A DNA stretch of 64,000 nt from JADJXV01 sp964527785 (GTDB lineage: Bacteria > Bacteroidota > Ignavibacteria > Kapaibacteriales > UBA961), in the NCBI GenBank assembly GCA_964527785.1, contig CAZGNO010000004.1, positions 1-64,000 of the forward strand, written 5' to 3'. Position numbers and translations under genes: made by a program. The notes under the pieces were generated by a model that did not search any database, was not told the DNA's origin, and saw only the letters and a program-made list of their open reading frames with translations. Within the stretch, counting starts at the first letter, position 1; each line of letters begins with the position of its first letter. Positions 45,419 through 53,665 of the stretch are shown here, one piece after another.

Positions 45419-46731
45419 CGCTACGGGAAATGATGATGTCGGTTATAATACTTGCTTTTATTGCGGGTCCTTTCGCATATGCACAGGAATCTCTCTCGCT
45501 CAATGAAGCGATTCGTATCGGCTTGGAAAACAACTACTCCATTCGCATATCCAAAAACGATACGAAAATAGCCGAAAACAATGTGAGCATCGGTAACGCC
45601 GGAATGCTCCCCCGTCTTGATGCAACAGCAGCTACAGGTAGAACAGTTGCTAATGTAGATCAAGAACTTGCAAGCGGACAAACCAACAAAAGAACGGGTG
45701 CAACCTCAGCTACATTGAATGCAGGGATAGCACTCACATGGACACTCTTCGACGGCTTCAAGATGTTCACCTCGTATGACAGACTTACGGAGATTCAGCG
45801 CATCGGTGAAATAGCTTTCAGAAGAACAATCGAGACAACTTTATCGCAGATTATTGCACAATATTATGATGTAATAGCTCAGCGCAGCACACTTGATGCA
45901 CTTCGAGAAAGCGTGAATGTTTCTCAAAAACGATTGGATGTTTCAAAAAACAGAACAGAACTCGGTGCGGATTCCAAACAAAAACTCCTTCAAGCCACCA
46001 TTGATTTTAATGAAGACAGAGCAGCTTTCCTGCGGCAGAAAATTACATTAGAACAAAGCAAGATTGCACTTAATCAATTGCTGGCAAGGAAAGTAAGTAC
46101 GGAGTTTGAGCCATCGGATTCGATTGCACTCAAACCAACGTTTGTTCTTGATGATCTTTATCAAAAATCGTTTGCAAACAATACATTGCTCCTCATTGCA
46201 ATGGCAAATAAGTCACTGGCTGAATTTGATCTCAAGCTCTTAGATTCAGAATGGTATCCGTCCCTTACATTTACATCGGGTTTGAATTATTCAAAAATAA
46301 ACTCTCAATTCGGTGCTGTGAGTTCGTCTACATCATTAGGTGTTAATTACGGACTCAGTGCCTCGATAAATTTATTTGAGGGCGGAAATCTACGAAGAGA
46401 GTCCGAAAATGCACGGTTGCTTATACTTTCTAATGAAGAAAATATTGCCCTTGTGAAACAACAAGTCGAATCTGATGTATCCCGTGCATACCGCCACTAT
46501 GCTGCAACAATTAACCTATTGCAGTTTGAAACCGAAAACGTAGCTCTAACAAAGCAAAATGTGGAAATATCCTTGCAACGATATACACTCGGAAACATAA
46601 CCGAATTTGAATTCCGACAAGCCCAGAAGTCCATGACAGATGCCGAAAACCGTACAATTAAATCGCTCTATGATGCTAAAATCGCTGAAACGGAATTATT
46701 GAGGTTGAGTGGTGGATTGGTGAACCCGTAG
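45415..46731 (+). CDS. TolC-family outer-membrane channel
   Basis: 438 residues with a signal peptide (MSVIILAFIAGPFAYA). Two TolC-type repeats are visible: SLNEAIRIGLENNYSIRISK with TWTLFDGFKMFTSY, then ASINLFEGGNLRRESENARL with RYTLGNITEFEFRQAQ. It should form the trimeric exit duct for the RND pump, with which it overlaps by ATGA, so translation is coupled. No adaptor is present between them or nearby. Confidence 0.9.
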   Translation: MTLREMMMSVIILAFIAGPFAYAQESLSLNEAIRIGLENNYSIRISKNDTKIAENNVSIGNAGMLPRLDATAATGRTVANVDQELASGQTNKRTGATSATLNAGIALTWTLFDGFKMFTSYDRLTEIQRIGEIAFRRTIETTLSQIIAQYYDVIAQRSTLDALRESVNVSQKRLDVSKNRTELGADSKQKLLQATIDFNEDRAAFLRQKITLEQSKIALNQLLARKVSTEFEPSDSIALKPTFVLDDLYQKSFANNTLLLIAMANKSLAEFDLKLLDSEWYPSLTFTSGLNYSKINSQFGAVSSSTSLGVNYGLSASINLFEGGNLRRESENARLLILSNEENIALVKQQVESDVSRAYRHYAATINLLQFETENVALTKQNVEISLQRYTLGNITEFEFRQAQKSMTDAENRTIKSLYDAKIAETELLRLSGGLVNP

Positions 46732-46799
46732 TTATAAGATTAAGTGTTGTTATTTAAGTATAGCTCCATAGTTACCATATAGAAATTGGCACGTATCAA

Positions 46800-46823
46800 A
46801 TGCTTCGACTCCGATCAGAATGA
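46800..46823 (-). repeat. Single copy of dispersed intergenic repeat
   Basis: Read on the minus strand it is TCATTCTGATCGGAGTCGAAGCAT minus its last bases, sharing the ATTCTGA and GGAGTCGAAGCAT parts with the copies at 2-68 and 3934-4032. It is non-coding, between the convergent TolC and barrel-protein genes. Confidence 0.5.
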
Positions 46824-46854
46824 ACAAGTTTATTTCCAAGATTATCCCCCATCA

Positions 46855-47784
46855 CTAGAAATCAATACTATAACTAAGTCCTAATGTTGCTGTTATTTGC
46901 AAACGGTCAGAAGCGAGATCTTCTAGCGGTGAATAGATAAACGCAGGAATAAATGAAGTTGAAACTCCCCATACCAGCGGATATTTGAGTGAAGCTGATG
47001 CCATAATTGAGCTTAGTGAAAATGCCCTTTTAGTAACGGTTTGTACTGTGTTTTTCTTGATTTTTGTCCGCTTCGTATCAATTTCATACGATACTGCTGA
47101 AACGCTTACCATAGGTGTTATCCTCAGATCATCATACTTCAACAACATTAGCCCAGCCAGCGAAAAATATGTTTGTTTGTCGGATGTTCCCAGATAACGG
47201 TCTAGAGAAACATCAATAATTAATTTTTTGTAGTAGAAATCGGCAGTTAGTGAAATGCTCCCTGTTTGTGCTGCAAGCGCATTGACTGTATCGGACGAAT
47301 ATTTATAACGGGTAAAATCTGCTGACAAATCCATCCATTCTGCAATTGGATATGTATAATTCAAACCATACGATAAGTCCTGAAATTTCGCACCGTTTTC
47401 AAGTCGGTGAGTAGAATTGAATGCCAGCCCAAATCCTATTTCATGACCAATATCCAACGAACTTCCGATAACAGGTTTGCCTCCGCTTAAATCCACCCCG
47501 TTTTTTTGTTGTTGATTCTTAAAGTTCGCTCCGGTTACGACCGACCATTTTGGTTCTATTGTGTCTGCTTCCTCAGTTGAATCTGTCAAATTCAGCAGAA
47601 CAGTGTTCTCAGTTGACAGCGAGACATCTTCTGTTGAATCACGTATGGCAGTAGAATCAACGCCGAAGCCGGCTTTTCCATACGAATATGACAAAAAGAG
47701 TATTATACCAACAAAAACAAAGCGTCTCGAAATAGTTCCGAGACGCTTTACTGTTATATAAGAACTATTGATGAGAAAACTCAT
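46855..47784 (-). CDS. Hypothetical outer-membrane beta-barrel protein
   Basis: 309 residues from the Met at 47784; a longer frame to 47847 adds 21 unlikely residues. A hydrophobic segment (RRFVFVGIILFLSYSYGKA) serves as signal peptide. An acidic linker rich in Asp, Ser and Thr (VDSTAIRDSTEDVSLSTE) follows, then amphipathic strands (ASLKYPLVWG, TATLGLSYSIDF) ending in Phe, as barrels do. I recognise no named family. It stands alone, convergent with the TolC gene. Confidence 0.6.
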   Translation of the reverse strand: MSFLINSSYITVKRLGTISRRFVFVGIILFLSYSYGKAGFGVDSTAIRDSTEDVSLSTENTVLLNLTDSTEEADTIEPKWSVVTGANFKNQQQKNGVDLSGGKPVIGSSLDIGHEIGFGLAFNSTHRLENGAKFQDLSYGLNYTYPIAEWMDLSADFTRYKYSSDTVNALAAQTGSISLTADFYYKKLIIDVSLDRYLGTSDKQTYFSLAGLMLLKYDDLRITPMVSVSAVSYEIDTKRTKIKKNTVQTVTKRAFSLSSIMASASLKYPLVWGVSTSFIPAFIYSPLEDLASDRLQITATLGLSYSIDF

Positions 47785-47847
47785 GCACTTTTTACTATTA
47801 CAGCTTTGATGGAAATTATGTAAAGAAGTATCACATTGATTTTTCAT

Positions 47848-47881
47848 CCATAGAGCAGGGTTTGCAAACCTTGCTCTATGG
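47848..47881. repeat. 34-bp REP-like palindrome
   Basis: CCATAGAGCAGGGTTTG (47848-47864) faces CAAACCTTGCTCTATGG (47865-47881) with a single mismatch and no loop. It has the same length and TTTGCAAA centre as the copy at 30209. It lies between the Lys-rich protein gene stop (47904) and the barrel gene start. Confidence 0.78.
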
Positions 47882-47903
47882 AAATTCTAAAAGTATTTCT
47901 CTA

Positions 47904-48224
47904 TTACTTAGTTTTTTTTGCTGCGCGGATTTCTTTTTTAGCTTCACGAATCTGAACTTTACCGGAATGAATTGCTTGCTTGCCTTCTTTGGCTTGTGTG
48001 CGGTCTGCTTTGAGTTGGCTCTTTGCTTCTTCTTTAGTTTTTGTACCGGCTTTCACTTCTTCTTTAACAGCTTTTGCATCTTGACGAGCTGCTTTTACTT
48101 GAGTAGCTCCTTGTTTTACTTCTGCCTTTCCTTCTTTGATTTGAGCTTTTGGATCTTGGGCAAAAGAATTAACACTTACAGTTAGAACGAAAGCAACGAC
48201 TGTTGCAAAAAATGCTGAACGCAT
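47904..48224 (-). CDS. Exported Lys/Ala/Glu-rich protein, second type
   Basis: 106 residues from the ATG at 48224 (AAGAGG upstream); a longer reading to 48284 is unlikely. A signal peptide (FFATVVAFVLTVSVNSFAQ) precedes a chain almost entirely of Lys, Ala, Glu, Gln and Arg (KEGKAEVKQGATQVKAARQD, AKKEIRAAKKTK). It should form one long basic helix. It resembles the 31648 protein in size, export and composition, but its repeat unit differs and it lacks the His/Met. Function unknown; polyanion binding or envelope packing are guesses. Confidence 0.72.
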   Translation of the reverse strand: MRSAFFATVVAFVLTVSVNSFAQDPKAQIKEGKAEVKQGATQVKAARQDAKAVKEEVKAGTKTKEEAKSQLKADRTQAKEGKQAIHSGKVQIREAKKEIRAAKKTK

Positions 48225-48408
48225 GATATACCTCTTGAAATAAATATTTGGAAATTGTTGGTGATAATACAACAAGTATCTCACCGCCTTTTACTTTGGA
48301 GAATTTTCATTCTCTGCTGTTCTGTGGCTTGGAGGCATACGAAGTAAAGAATGGTTTAATAAAACTTTTGTATGACAATATTCTCATTATAGAGTTCTTT
48401 TGTGTTCA

Positions 48409-51234
48409 TTATTGATGGATGTGTTTGTTATTCAACGCTTTTTCCAAGGCAAACAGCAACGAGCGATAGTGCTGCCCTGTTACTGAACTCATTCCCATTT
48501 CACAGGTTATATTGCTCGAATAATAACCGTCAAACTGTGTTTGCTTCACTTCCGCAGCTTCTTTTTGAGTGGCAGATGCAGTTAGTTCGGGATAGAGCAA
48601 TCCCTTATCCCCGGCAAATCCGCAGCAGTTCAGATCATCGGGAATTGTAACGGTAGCAGCACATCTTCGGGCGATTGCTTCCATCTTTTCAGCAAGTCCC
48701 ATCTTGATTAACGAGCAATTCGGGTGTAATACAATTGATTCATTGCTTTGCGTAATCGAAAGTTTTTCCAGCAGAATATCATGTATAAATTCAATGCTGT
48801 CCATGATTTTTATTTGTTTCCACCGTTCAAGTGTTTGAGCAGTAAGTCCTGTAGGTTGGGTCCTGAGAAAAAGGGTACATGAACTTGCATCAATAACTAC
48901 CGGCAGTTTCCCATGCTCTGACCATTTCCAAAAATTATCAATTAACTGCTCCCACATTGCAATCCCGCTTTCAGCAAAACCCTTCGACGCAAAGGCAAGT
49001 CCACAACATCCATTACTTTCGTTCGGGATATAGACGCGTACATTTGCTGCTTCCGCAATTTTCACAAGAGTCATTGGAAGATTATCTGATTCTGACTGCC
49101 CGAAGAGCCGTGTTGTACAAGCAGGAAAATACACTGCTGCCGCATCATTGGGCGAAGTATGCGGAAGTTTTGGCGGTTGACCTAAAAACGGTTCCCACGA
49201 AATTTTTTGTTGGACAATCGAACTGATAATTTGAGAAATACGCTTCGTACTGCGATTGCCCAGGATTTTTTGACTAAGCCGGGCAGATCGTAACCCAATT
49301 TGTGCAAGTCTAAGCACCAGTGGGAAGTGATTCACAAATCGCTTGGCAGTTCGCTTCTCCGATTGCGAAATCATTTTATGTTTGGTAAACTTAACGAGAT
49401 CACCGGTATTAATCCCAACCGGACAGACGGTTGCGCACATACCGTCTGCGGCACATGTTTCTATCCCGGAATAGAGAAAATCTTCTTGTAATTCTTTAAG
49501 TGCAATTGGATGATGTTCTGTCGGCAGCCGTATCATTTCTCGCCATAGAATTATACGTTGGCGCGGTGTGAGCGTAAGATTTTTACTTGGACACTTCGAT
49601 TCACAGAAACCGCACTCAATACATTTATCCACTAGGGGATGGACAATTGGTAGCGACTTGAGGTGGTTTGTGTGATTATTTGCATTTGAACTGATAATTA
49701 CATCAGGATTCAGAATTGCATCCTTATCAACCAGAGTTTTGAGTTGCTTCATTATCGAGTATGCGGTTTCGCCCCATTCTTGCTCGACAAAAGGGGTAAT
49801 ATGCCGACCAGTGCCGTGCTCCGCTTTCAAAGAGCCGTTGTATTTTCCAATGACAAGGGCAGCCAAATCCTCAATGAACGAACCGAAATGATGTTTATCG
49901 GCAGGTGTATCGAACGAATGGGCAGCTACAAAATGAAGATTCCCGTCCTTTGCATGACCAAAAACAAAAGAATCGTTGAAACCATGCTCCTTAAAAAGGA
50001 TATGAAGGTCTTCAACCGCATCTGCAAGCCGTTCAATCGGGAAGGCAACATCTTCGTTCAGCAAGGCAGTTCCGGCGGCTCGCATTGCACCGGCTGTAGG
50101 AAACATTCCTTTACGAATATTCCACATAGCGGCTTGTTCTTTGGGATTTTCGGTAAATTCTGGTTCAAAAAGCAATTCTATTTTTTTAATTGCACTAAAG
50201 GCACTTTCCATTTTCTCTGCCAATTCTTCTTGAGTAGTTGCCTGAAACTCCGCCAAAAGCGCAGCAGTACCATCAGGCAGCGTTCTGAGAATTGCAGGGC
50301 TTATCGGAAGATGTTCTACTGAGCGCAAGGCGGGTCTGTCCATCAATTCCAGTGCTTCTGCTCCGGCATCCCGCAACGGCACAATAGCTCTACAAGCTGC
50401 ATGAACGCTTTGAAAATAGAGCATTGCTGTAGATTTGTACGGATTATCGGGTATGGTTCGGAATATTGCTTCTGCGATAAAGCCAAGAGTCCCCTCGCTC
50501 CCAATCATCAACCGTCCTAGAATATCAGCGGGCTTTTCTTCATCTAAAAATGCGTTTATTGAGTAGCCGACCGTGTTCTTAATTTTATATTTCGAGCGGA
50601 TTTTTGCGGTAAGTTCCGGGTCATCAAGAATAAATTGCCGCAGGGCTATTATCCCGTCGTAAATTTCGGGACAGTGCTTCTCTAATTCTTCGTTTGCATT
50701 TGGCTCTGCGGTATTAACGAGTGTACCGTTTGGCAGGACATAGGTGATTGATTCGATGGTATGGTAGGAATTATTTGCCACTCCGCAACACATCCCACTT
50801 GAATTATTGGCAATAATGCCGCCTGTCATACAGGCATTCATACTTGCGGGGTCAGGACCGAGCTTTGCACCATATTTCCTGAGAACTTGATTTACCTTGC
50901 TTCCGATTATCCCCGGCTGTACACGTACCTTCTTACCATCATCCAGAACTTCCACCGCATCCCAATTCCGGGAAATATCCACGATAATCCCGTTAGTAAT
51001 CGCCTGACCGGATAAAGAAGTTCCGGCAGCACGGAAGCAGAGCGGAATATTATGTATTGCACTCCATTTGAATAACGACTGTATTTCCTGCACTGAAACC
51101 GGTCGAACGACCGCTTCGGGGATAATACGGTAACAGCTTGCATCGCTTGCGTAGGCGAGACGGTCTATCCATCGCATCAGGACACGCTCAGGGGCGAGGA
51201 TTTTTTCTAGGGAGGATTGGATGGGCGACTTCAC
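48409..51234 (-). CDS. Fused FAD-linked dehydrogenase and Fe-S protein (YdiJ-like)
   Basis: 941 residues from a GTG start. The N-terminal FAD-binding PCMH domain (FRAAGTSLSGQAITNGIIVD, PDPASMNACMTGGIIANNSS) is followed by an FAD-oxidase C domain (GHAKDGNLHF, KAEHGTGRHITPFVEQEWG). Two 4Fe-4S motifs come next (CIECGFCESKCP and CAADGMCATVCP), then two CCG domains (NGCCGLAF, LNCCGFAGDKG). This is the layout of YdiJ and D-lactate/D-2-hydroxyglutarate-type dehydrogenases that pass electrons to quinone. A perfect 34-bp palindrome lies 20 nt upstream of its start. Confidence 0.9.
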   Translation of the reverse strand: MKSPIQSSLEKILAPERVLMRWIDRLAYASDASCYRIIPEAVVRPVSVQEIQSLFKWSAIHNIPLCFRAAGTSLSGQAITNGIIVDISRNWDAVEVLDDGKKVRVQPGIIGSKVNQVLRKYGAKLGPDPASMNACMTGGIIANNSSGMCCGVANNSYHTIESITYVLPNGTLVNTAEPNANEELEKHCPEIYDGIIALRQFILDDPELTAKIRSKYKIKNTVGYSINAFLDEEKPADILGRLMIGSEGTLGFIAEAIFRTIPDNPYKSTAMLYFQSVHAACRAIVPLRDAGAEALELMDRPALRSVEHLPISPAILRTLPDGTAALLAEFQATTQEELAEKMESAFSAIKKIELLFEPEFTENPKEQAAMWNIRKGMFPTAGAMRAAGTALLNEDVAFPIERLADAVEDLHILFKEHGFNDSFVFGHAKDGNLHFVAAHSFDTPADKHHFGSFIEDLAALVIGKYNGSLKAEHGTGRHITPFVEQEWGETAYSIMKQLKTLVDKDAILNPDVIISSNANNHTNHLKSLPIVHPLVDKCIECGFCESKCPSKNLTLTPRQRIILWREMIRLPTEHHPIALKELQEDFLYSGIETCAADGMCATVCPVGINTGDLVKFTKHKMISQSEKRTAKRFVNHFPLVLRLAQIGLRSARLSQKILGNRSTKRISQIISSIVQQKISWEPFLGQPPKLPHTSPNDAAAVYFPACTTRLFGQSESDNLPMTLVKIAEAANVRVYIPNESNGCCGLAFASKGFAESGIAMWEQLIDNFWKWSEHGKLPVVIDASSCTLFLRTQPTGLTAQTLERWKQIKIMDSIEFIHDILLEKLSITQSNESIVLHPNCSLIKMGLAEKMEAIARRCAATVTIPDDLNCCGFAGDKGLLYPELTASATQKEAAEVKQTQFDGYYSSNITCEMGMSSVTGQHYRSLLFALEKALNNKHIHQ

Positions 51235-51254
51235 TTTTGTTATTAAAAGTTCAT

Positions 51255-51288
51255 AGACCTTGAAGGTTTTCGAAAACCTTCAAGGTCT
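51255..51288. repeat. Perfect 34-bp palindrome flanking RAYT (3' side)
   Basis: AGACCTTGAAGGTTTTC (51255-51271) is the exact reverse complement of the next 17 nt (51272-51288). There is no loop. It stands 34 nt beyond the stop of the transposase-like gene. Its inner 30 nt are identical to the palindrome at 52008-52041. Confidence 0.92.
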
Positions 51289-51322
51289 TAAATTCTCACA
51301 TACAACTATCTATTCAGATTAT

Positions 51323-51964
51323 TCAAAAATACCATTCATTTGAAAATTCTCTTATATCAATTGGCTGTTGATGAAATTCTCTAAATAACCGTTCACCTCC
51401 AAACCATGTCAGTACTTTATTACGTTCTATTTTAGTATCTTTTGTTGAACATAAAGTCTGATATGAAGAGAACCTCCAATCATTTATATTATCAACGAAC
51501 CCGTGATGAACAGGATTAGAGTGAATGTAATGTATCAATTTAGTAAAATAGTTAATATTGTTTACTGGTTTACGTTTAATATTGGTGCGAAATACTGCTC
51601 CTTTTCGAGCAAACATTTTATTATACGCTTTAGCGTATGCATTTAAAAAGTTACTGAACTGCTGATTTACCCTTTTATTTACGATATCACTTACTGTATA
51701 GAGGTTCTCAAAATCAAGAGAATTTTTTGTGTTATTCTTGAAAAACTCAATAAGTTCACCCTCTGATTTAATATAAACCAAGAAATGAAAATGATTAGGC
51801 ATTAAACAATAAGAATATGTATCTAAAATAGGAGAAAGGTATTGTGAATACTTATGAAGGAAGTATAAATAATTATCTTCTGTCCTAAAAAGATTTTCAT
51901 CACCGTTTGCATGGTTATATAGGTGATAGTATGTGTCCGGTAAGAAAGGAGTTTTGGCTTCCAT
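51323..51964 (-). CDS. REP-associated tyrosine transposase (RAYT/Y1_Tnp)
   Basis: A 213-residue protein of the IS200-like Y1 transposase superfamily. The HUH metal motif is LMPNHFHFLVY (H58, H60). The helix carrying the likely catalytic Tyr is NAYAKAYNKMFARKGAVF (Y114 is the best candidate). HYIHSNPVHHGFV is the usual RAYT segment. The gene is framed on both sides by perfect 34-bp palindromes that share a 30-nt core, the arrangement of REP/RAYT units. RAYTs bind and nick REP palindromes in single strands and are thought to spread them. It appears intact. Confidence 0.9.
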   Translation of the reverse strand: MEAKTPFLPDTYYHLYNHANGDENLFRTEDNYLYFLHKYSQYLSPILDTYSYCLMPNHFHFLVYIKSEGELIEFFKNNTKNSLDFENLYTVSDIVNKRVNQQFSNFLNAYAKAYNKMFARKGAVFRTNIKRKPVNNINYFTKLIHYIHSNPVHHGFVDNINDWRFSSYQTLCSTKDTKIERNKVLTWFGGERLFREFHQQPIDIREFSNEWYF

Positions 51965-52007
51965 ATCAAAACGTATAATGTCATAAATTATATTTTAAAA
52001 CAATCCT

Positions 52008-52041
52008 AAACCTTGAAGGTTTTCGAAAACCTTCAAGGTTT
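52008..52041. repeat. Perfect 34-bp palindrome flanking RAYT (5' side)
   Basis: AAACCTTGAAGGTTTTC (52008-52024) is the exact reverse complement of 52025-52041. It begins 43 nt upstream of the RAYT start codon and ends 24 nt past the pyrE stop. It may also act as a pyrE terminator. Confidence 0.92.
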
Positions 52042-52065
52042 GAGGAATTTCTAAAAAATAAAGAA

Positions 52066-52596
52066 CTACTTCAGCCCAGCCGCCTTCAATTCAGTCATAG
52101 TACACAAAGCTCGCATCTCAATCCCTGCCACCGCAAGTGCTTCCCTGCCGCCTTGCTCACGGTCTATCACACACACACAGCAAAGAATATTAGCCCCTGC
52201 ATCACGCAAATCCTTTGCACTCAGTACCACTTGCCCGCCGCTGGTGATTACATCCTCAACGATTACAATCGGTACACCGCTGATTTCCGCACCCTCGGAA
52301 ACCTTGTTTGTTCCATAGCCCTTGGCTTGTTTGCGCACAAATGCCGCAGGAAGCCCGGTTGCAAGTGAGAGTGCAGTTGCAATTGGTATTCCACCCATTT
52401 CTAGTCCAGCAAGAACTTCAACATTTTCTGGAAGGAGTGCTTTCAAATGTTCTGCAATAGCAGCAAGCAATTTGGGGCGACTTTCAAACAGGTATTTATC
52501 AAAATATTCATTACTTACTTTGCCCGAACGAAGTGTGAATGTTCCGGTTAGATGTGATACTTCAAATATTGATTTGGCTAGTTCTTGATGTGTCAT
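52066..52596 (-). CDS. pyrE: Orotate phosphoribosyltransferase
   Basis: A 176-residue type I phosphoribosyltransferase. FTLRSGKVSNEYFDKYLFES gives the orotate-binding segment, VRKQAKGYGTNK the flexible loop, and VIVEDVITSGGQV (111-123) the PRPP-binding motif. It makes OMP from orotate and PRPP in pyrimidine synthesis. It is shorter than the E. coli enzyme (213) but within the range of the compact type. It sits 52 nt after recX on the same strand; no other pyr gene is near. Confidence 0.93.
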   Translation of the reverse strand: MTHQELAKSIFEVSHLTGTFTLRSGKVSNEYFDKYLFESRPKLLAAIAEHLKALLPENVEVLAGLEMGGIPIATALSLATGLPAAFVRKQAKGYGTNKVSEGAEISGVPIVIVEDVITSGGQVVLSAKDLRDAGANILCCVCVIDREQGGREALAVAGIEMRALCTMTELKAAGLK

Positions 52597-52648
52597 ATAC
52601 TCTCATAGCATTAAATTGAAAAACTGAATTGGGTATTATTGTAATATA

Positions 52649-53308
52649 CTACATTTTTTCGTCAGAAGAAGCCGCCTCGCCTACTATTTTACCAAGAATT
52701 TCCTTGATAATATCCCACGAAAAGCCCTGGCGTTGCAAGTAGCCGATGAGTGCGGTTTTCTGTTTCTCGAGCGGTTTATGCTGCACGGAACGAAGTTTCT
52801 TTTCGGCGGCTTTGAGGGCAAGTTCGGTCGTATCGTCTTTGGGGAAAAATTGGTGGATTGCTTCTTGAGCTTGAAGTTCAGGTATGCCACGTTTGCGGAG
52901 CTCCATTTTTACCCGGCTAGCCGACGACGGCTTTCTTAGCAAAAAGTCCTTAACGAACATTCTGGCATATTCAGTATCATTCAGATAATCGAATTCTTTG
53001 AGATATTGAATTGCGGTATCTTGCTCATAGATTGATGCTCCGAATTCCTGCAATTTACGTCGAACCTGAAATTCCGTTCGGGGTTTGTAGCTTGCAAATG
53101 CTACTGCACGCTGCTTTACATCAATGATATGTTGACGGGCAAGTATAGTTTTTTTCAGTTCGTCCGTGAGAAGTACTCCCTTTCCCAATTTGAATTCCAA
53201 TACCAAATCCATCGAGCATTCGAGGGCAATGTCATCACCCGCAAAAACTATGCACAGCGGCTTTCGCCGACGTTTTAGGATTCGGGTAATTAGTAGTGGC
53301 TCAGGCAT
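52649..53308 (-). CDS. recX: Regulatory protein RecX
   Basis: About 219 residues from the ATG at 53308; a TTG at 53338 would add ten residues. The protein is helical and made of RecX three-helix repeats: AFASYKPRTEFQVRRKLQEFG, YARMFVKDFLLRKPSSASRV and LIGYLQRQGFSWDIIKEILG. RecX binds along RecA filaments and limits their activity. It lies downstream of recA on the same strand, the classical recA-recX order. The two are separated by a terminator and a 240-bp nest of inverted repeats. Confidence 0.9.
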   Translation of the reverse strand: MPEPLLITRILKRRRKPLCIVFAGDDIALECSMDLVLEFKLGKGVLLTDELKKTILARQHIIDVKQRAVAFASYKPRTEFQVRRKLQEFGASIYEQDTAIQYLKEFDYLNDTEYARMFVKDFLLRKPSSASRVKMELRKRGIPELQAQEAIHQFFPKDDTTELALKAAEKKLRSVQHKPLEKQKTALIGYLQRQGFSWDIIKEILGKIVGEAASSDEKM

Positions 53309-53370
53309 AATCGTGTTAATAAAAATTGCATATGACAATTTTTTGTATGTGTGGTTTTAATCCCCTCGTT

Positions 53371-53598
53371 CCCCTTTATCAAGCAGGGTTGTTTTTCTAC
53401 ATCTCAAAAAAATTTTTCTCTAATTCCCCTCTTGAGAGAGGCAGGCGTGTGAATCAAACACTATGCCTTGATTAAAGAAAACGGTACATATACCCCGCTT
53501 GACCACACACCCCTACCCCTCTCGAAGAGGGGAATTAGGACTTATATTCTGTTTTTTTCAATTGAACCAGAACTTAACAGCCCTGCTTTATCAAGGGG
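53371..53598. repeat. Nested inverted repeats between recA and recX
   Basis: The outer arms are CCCCTTTATCAAGCAGGG (53371-53388) and CCCTGCTTTATCAAGGGG (53581-53598), complementary at 16 of 18 positions. The inner arms are TAATTCCCCTCTTGAGAGAG (from 53421) and its partner ending CTCGAAGAGGGGAATTA (53537), with matching GTGTG/CACAC ends. There is no open frame. The two-shell layout suggests a small non-autonomous element inserted in, or built from, another. Confidence 0.72.
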
Positions 53599-53627
53599 AT
53601 GACGTACACATTTGCTGCTATAAAAAA

Positions 53628-53653
53628 ATCTCACGACTTTGTTGCCGTGAGAT
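53628..53653 (-). terminator. Intrinsic terminator of recA
   Basis: ATCTCACG (53628-53635) pairs with CGTGAGAT (53646-53653). Read on the minus strand the stem ends in ATTTTTTTATA. It begins 13 nt after the recA stop, so recX may need its own promoter or read-through. Confidence 0.85.
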
Positions 53654-53665
53654 TATTGAATCAGC

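Noticed and set aside
51255..52041. Complete IS200/IS605 insertion sequence
   Set aside because: The ends are perfect, loop-free palindromes symmetrical around the gene, and the protein has RAYT features; this fits a REP/RAYT unit better.
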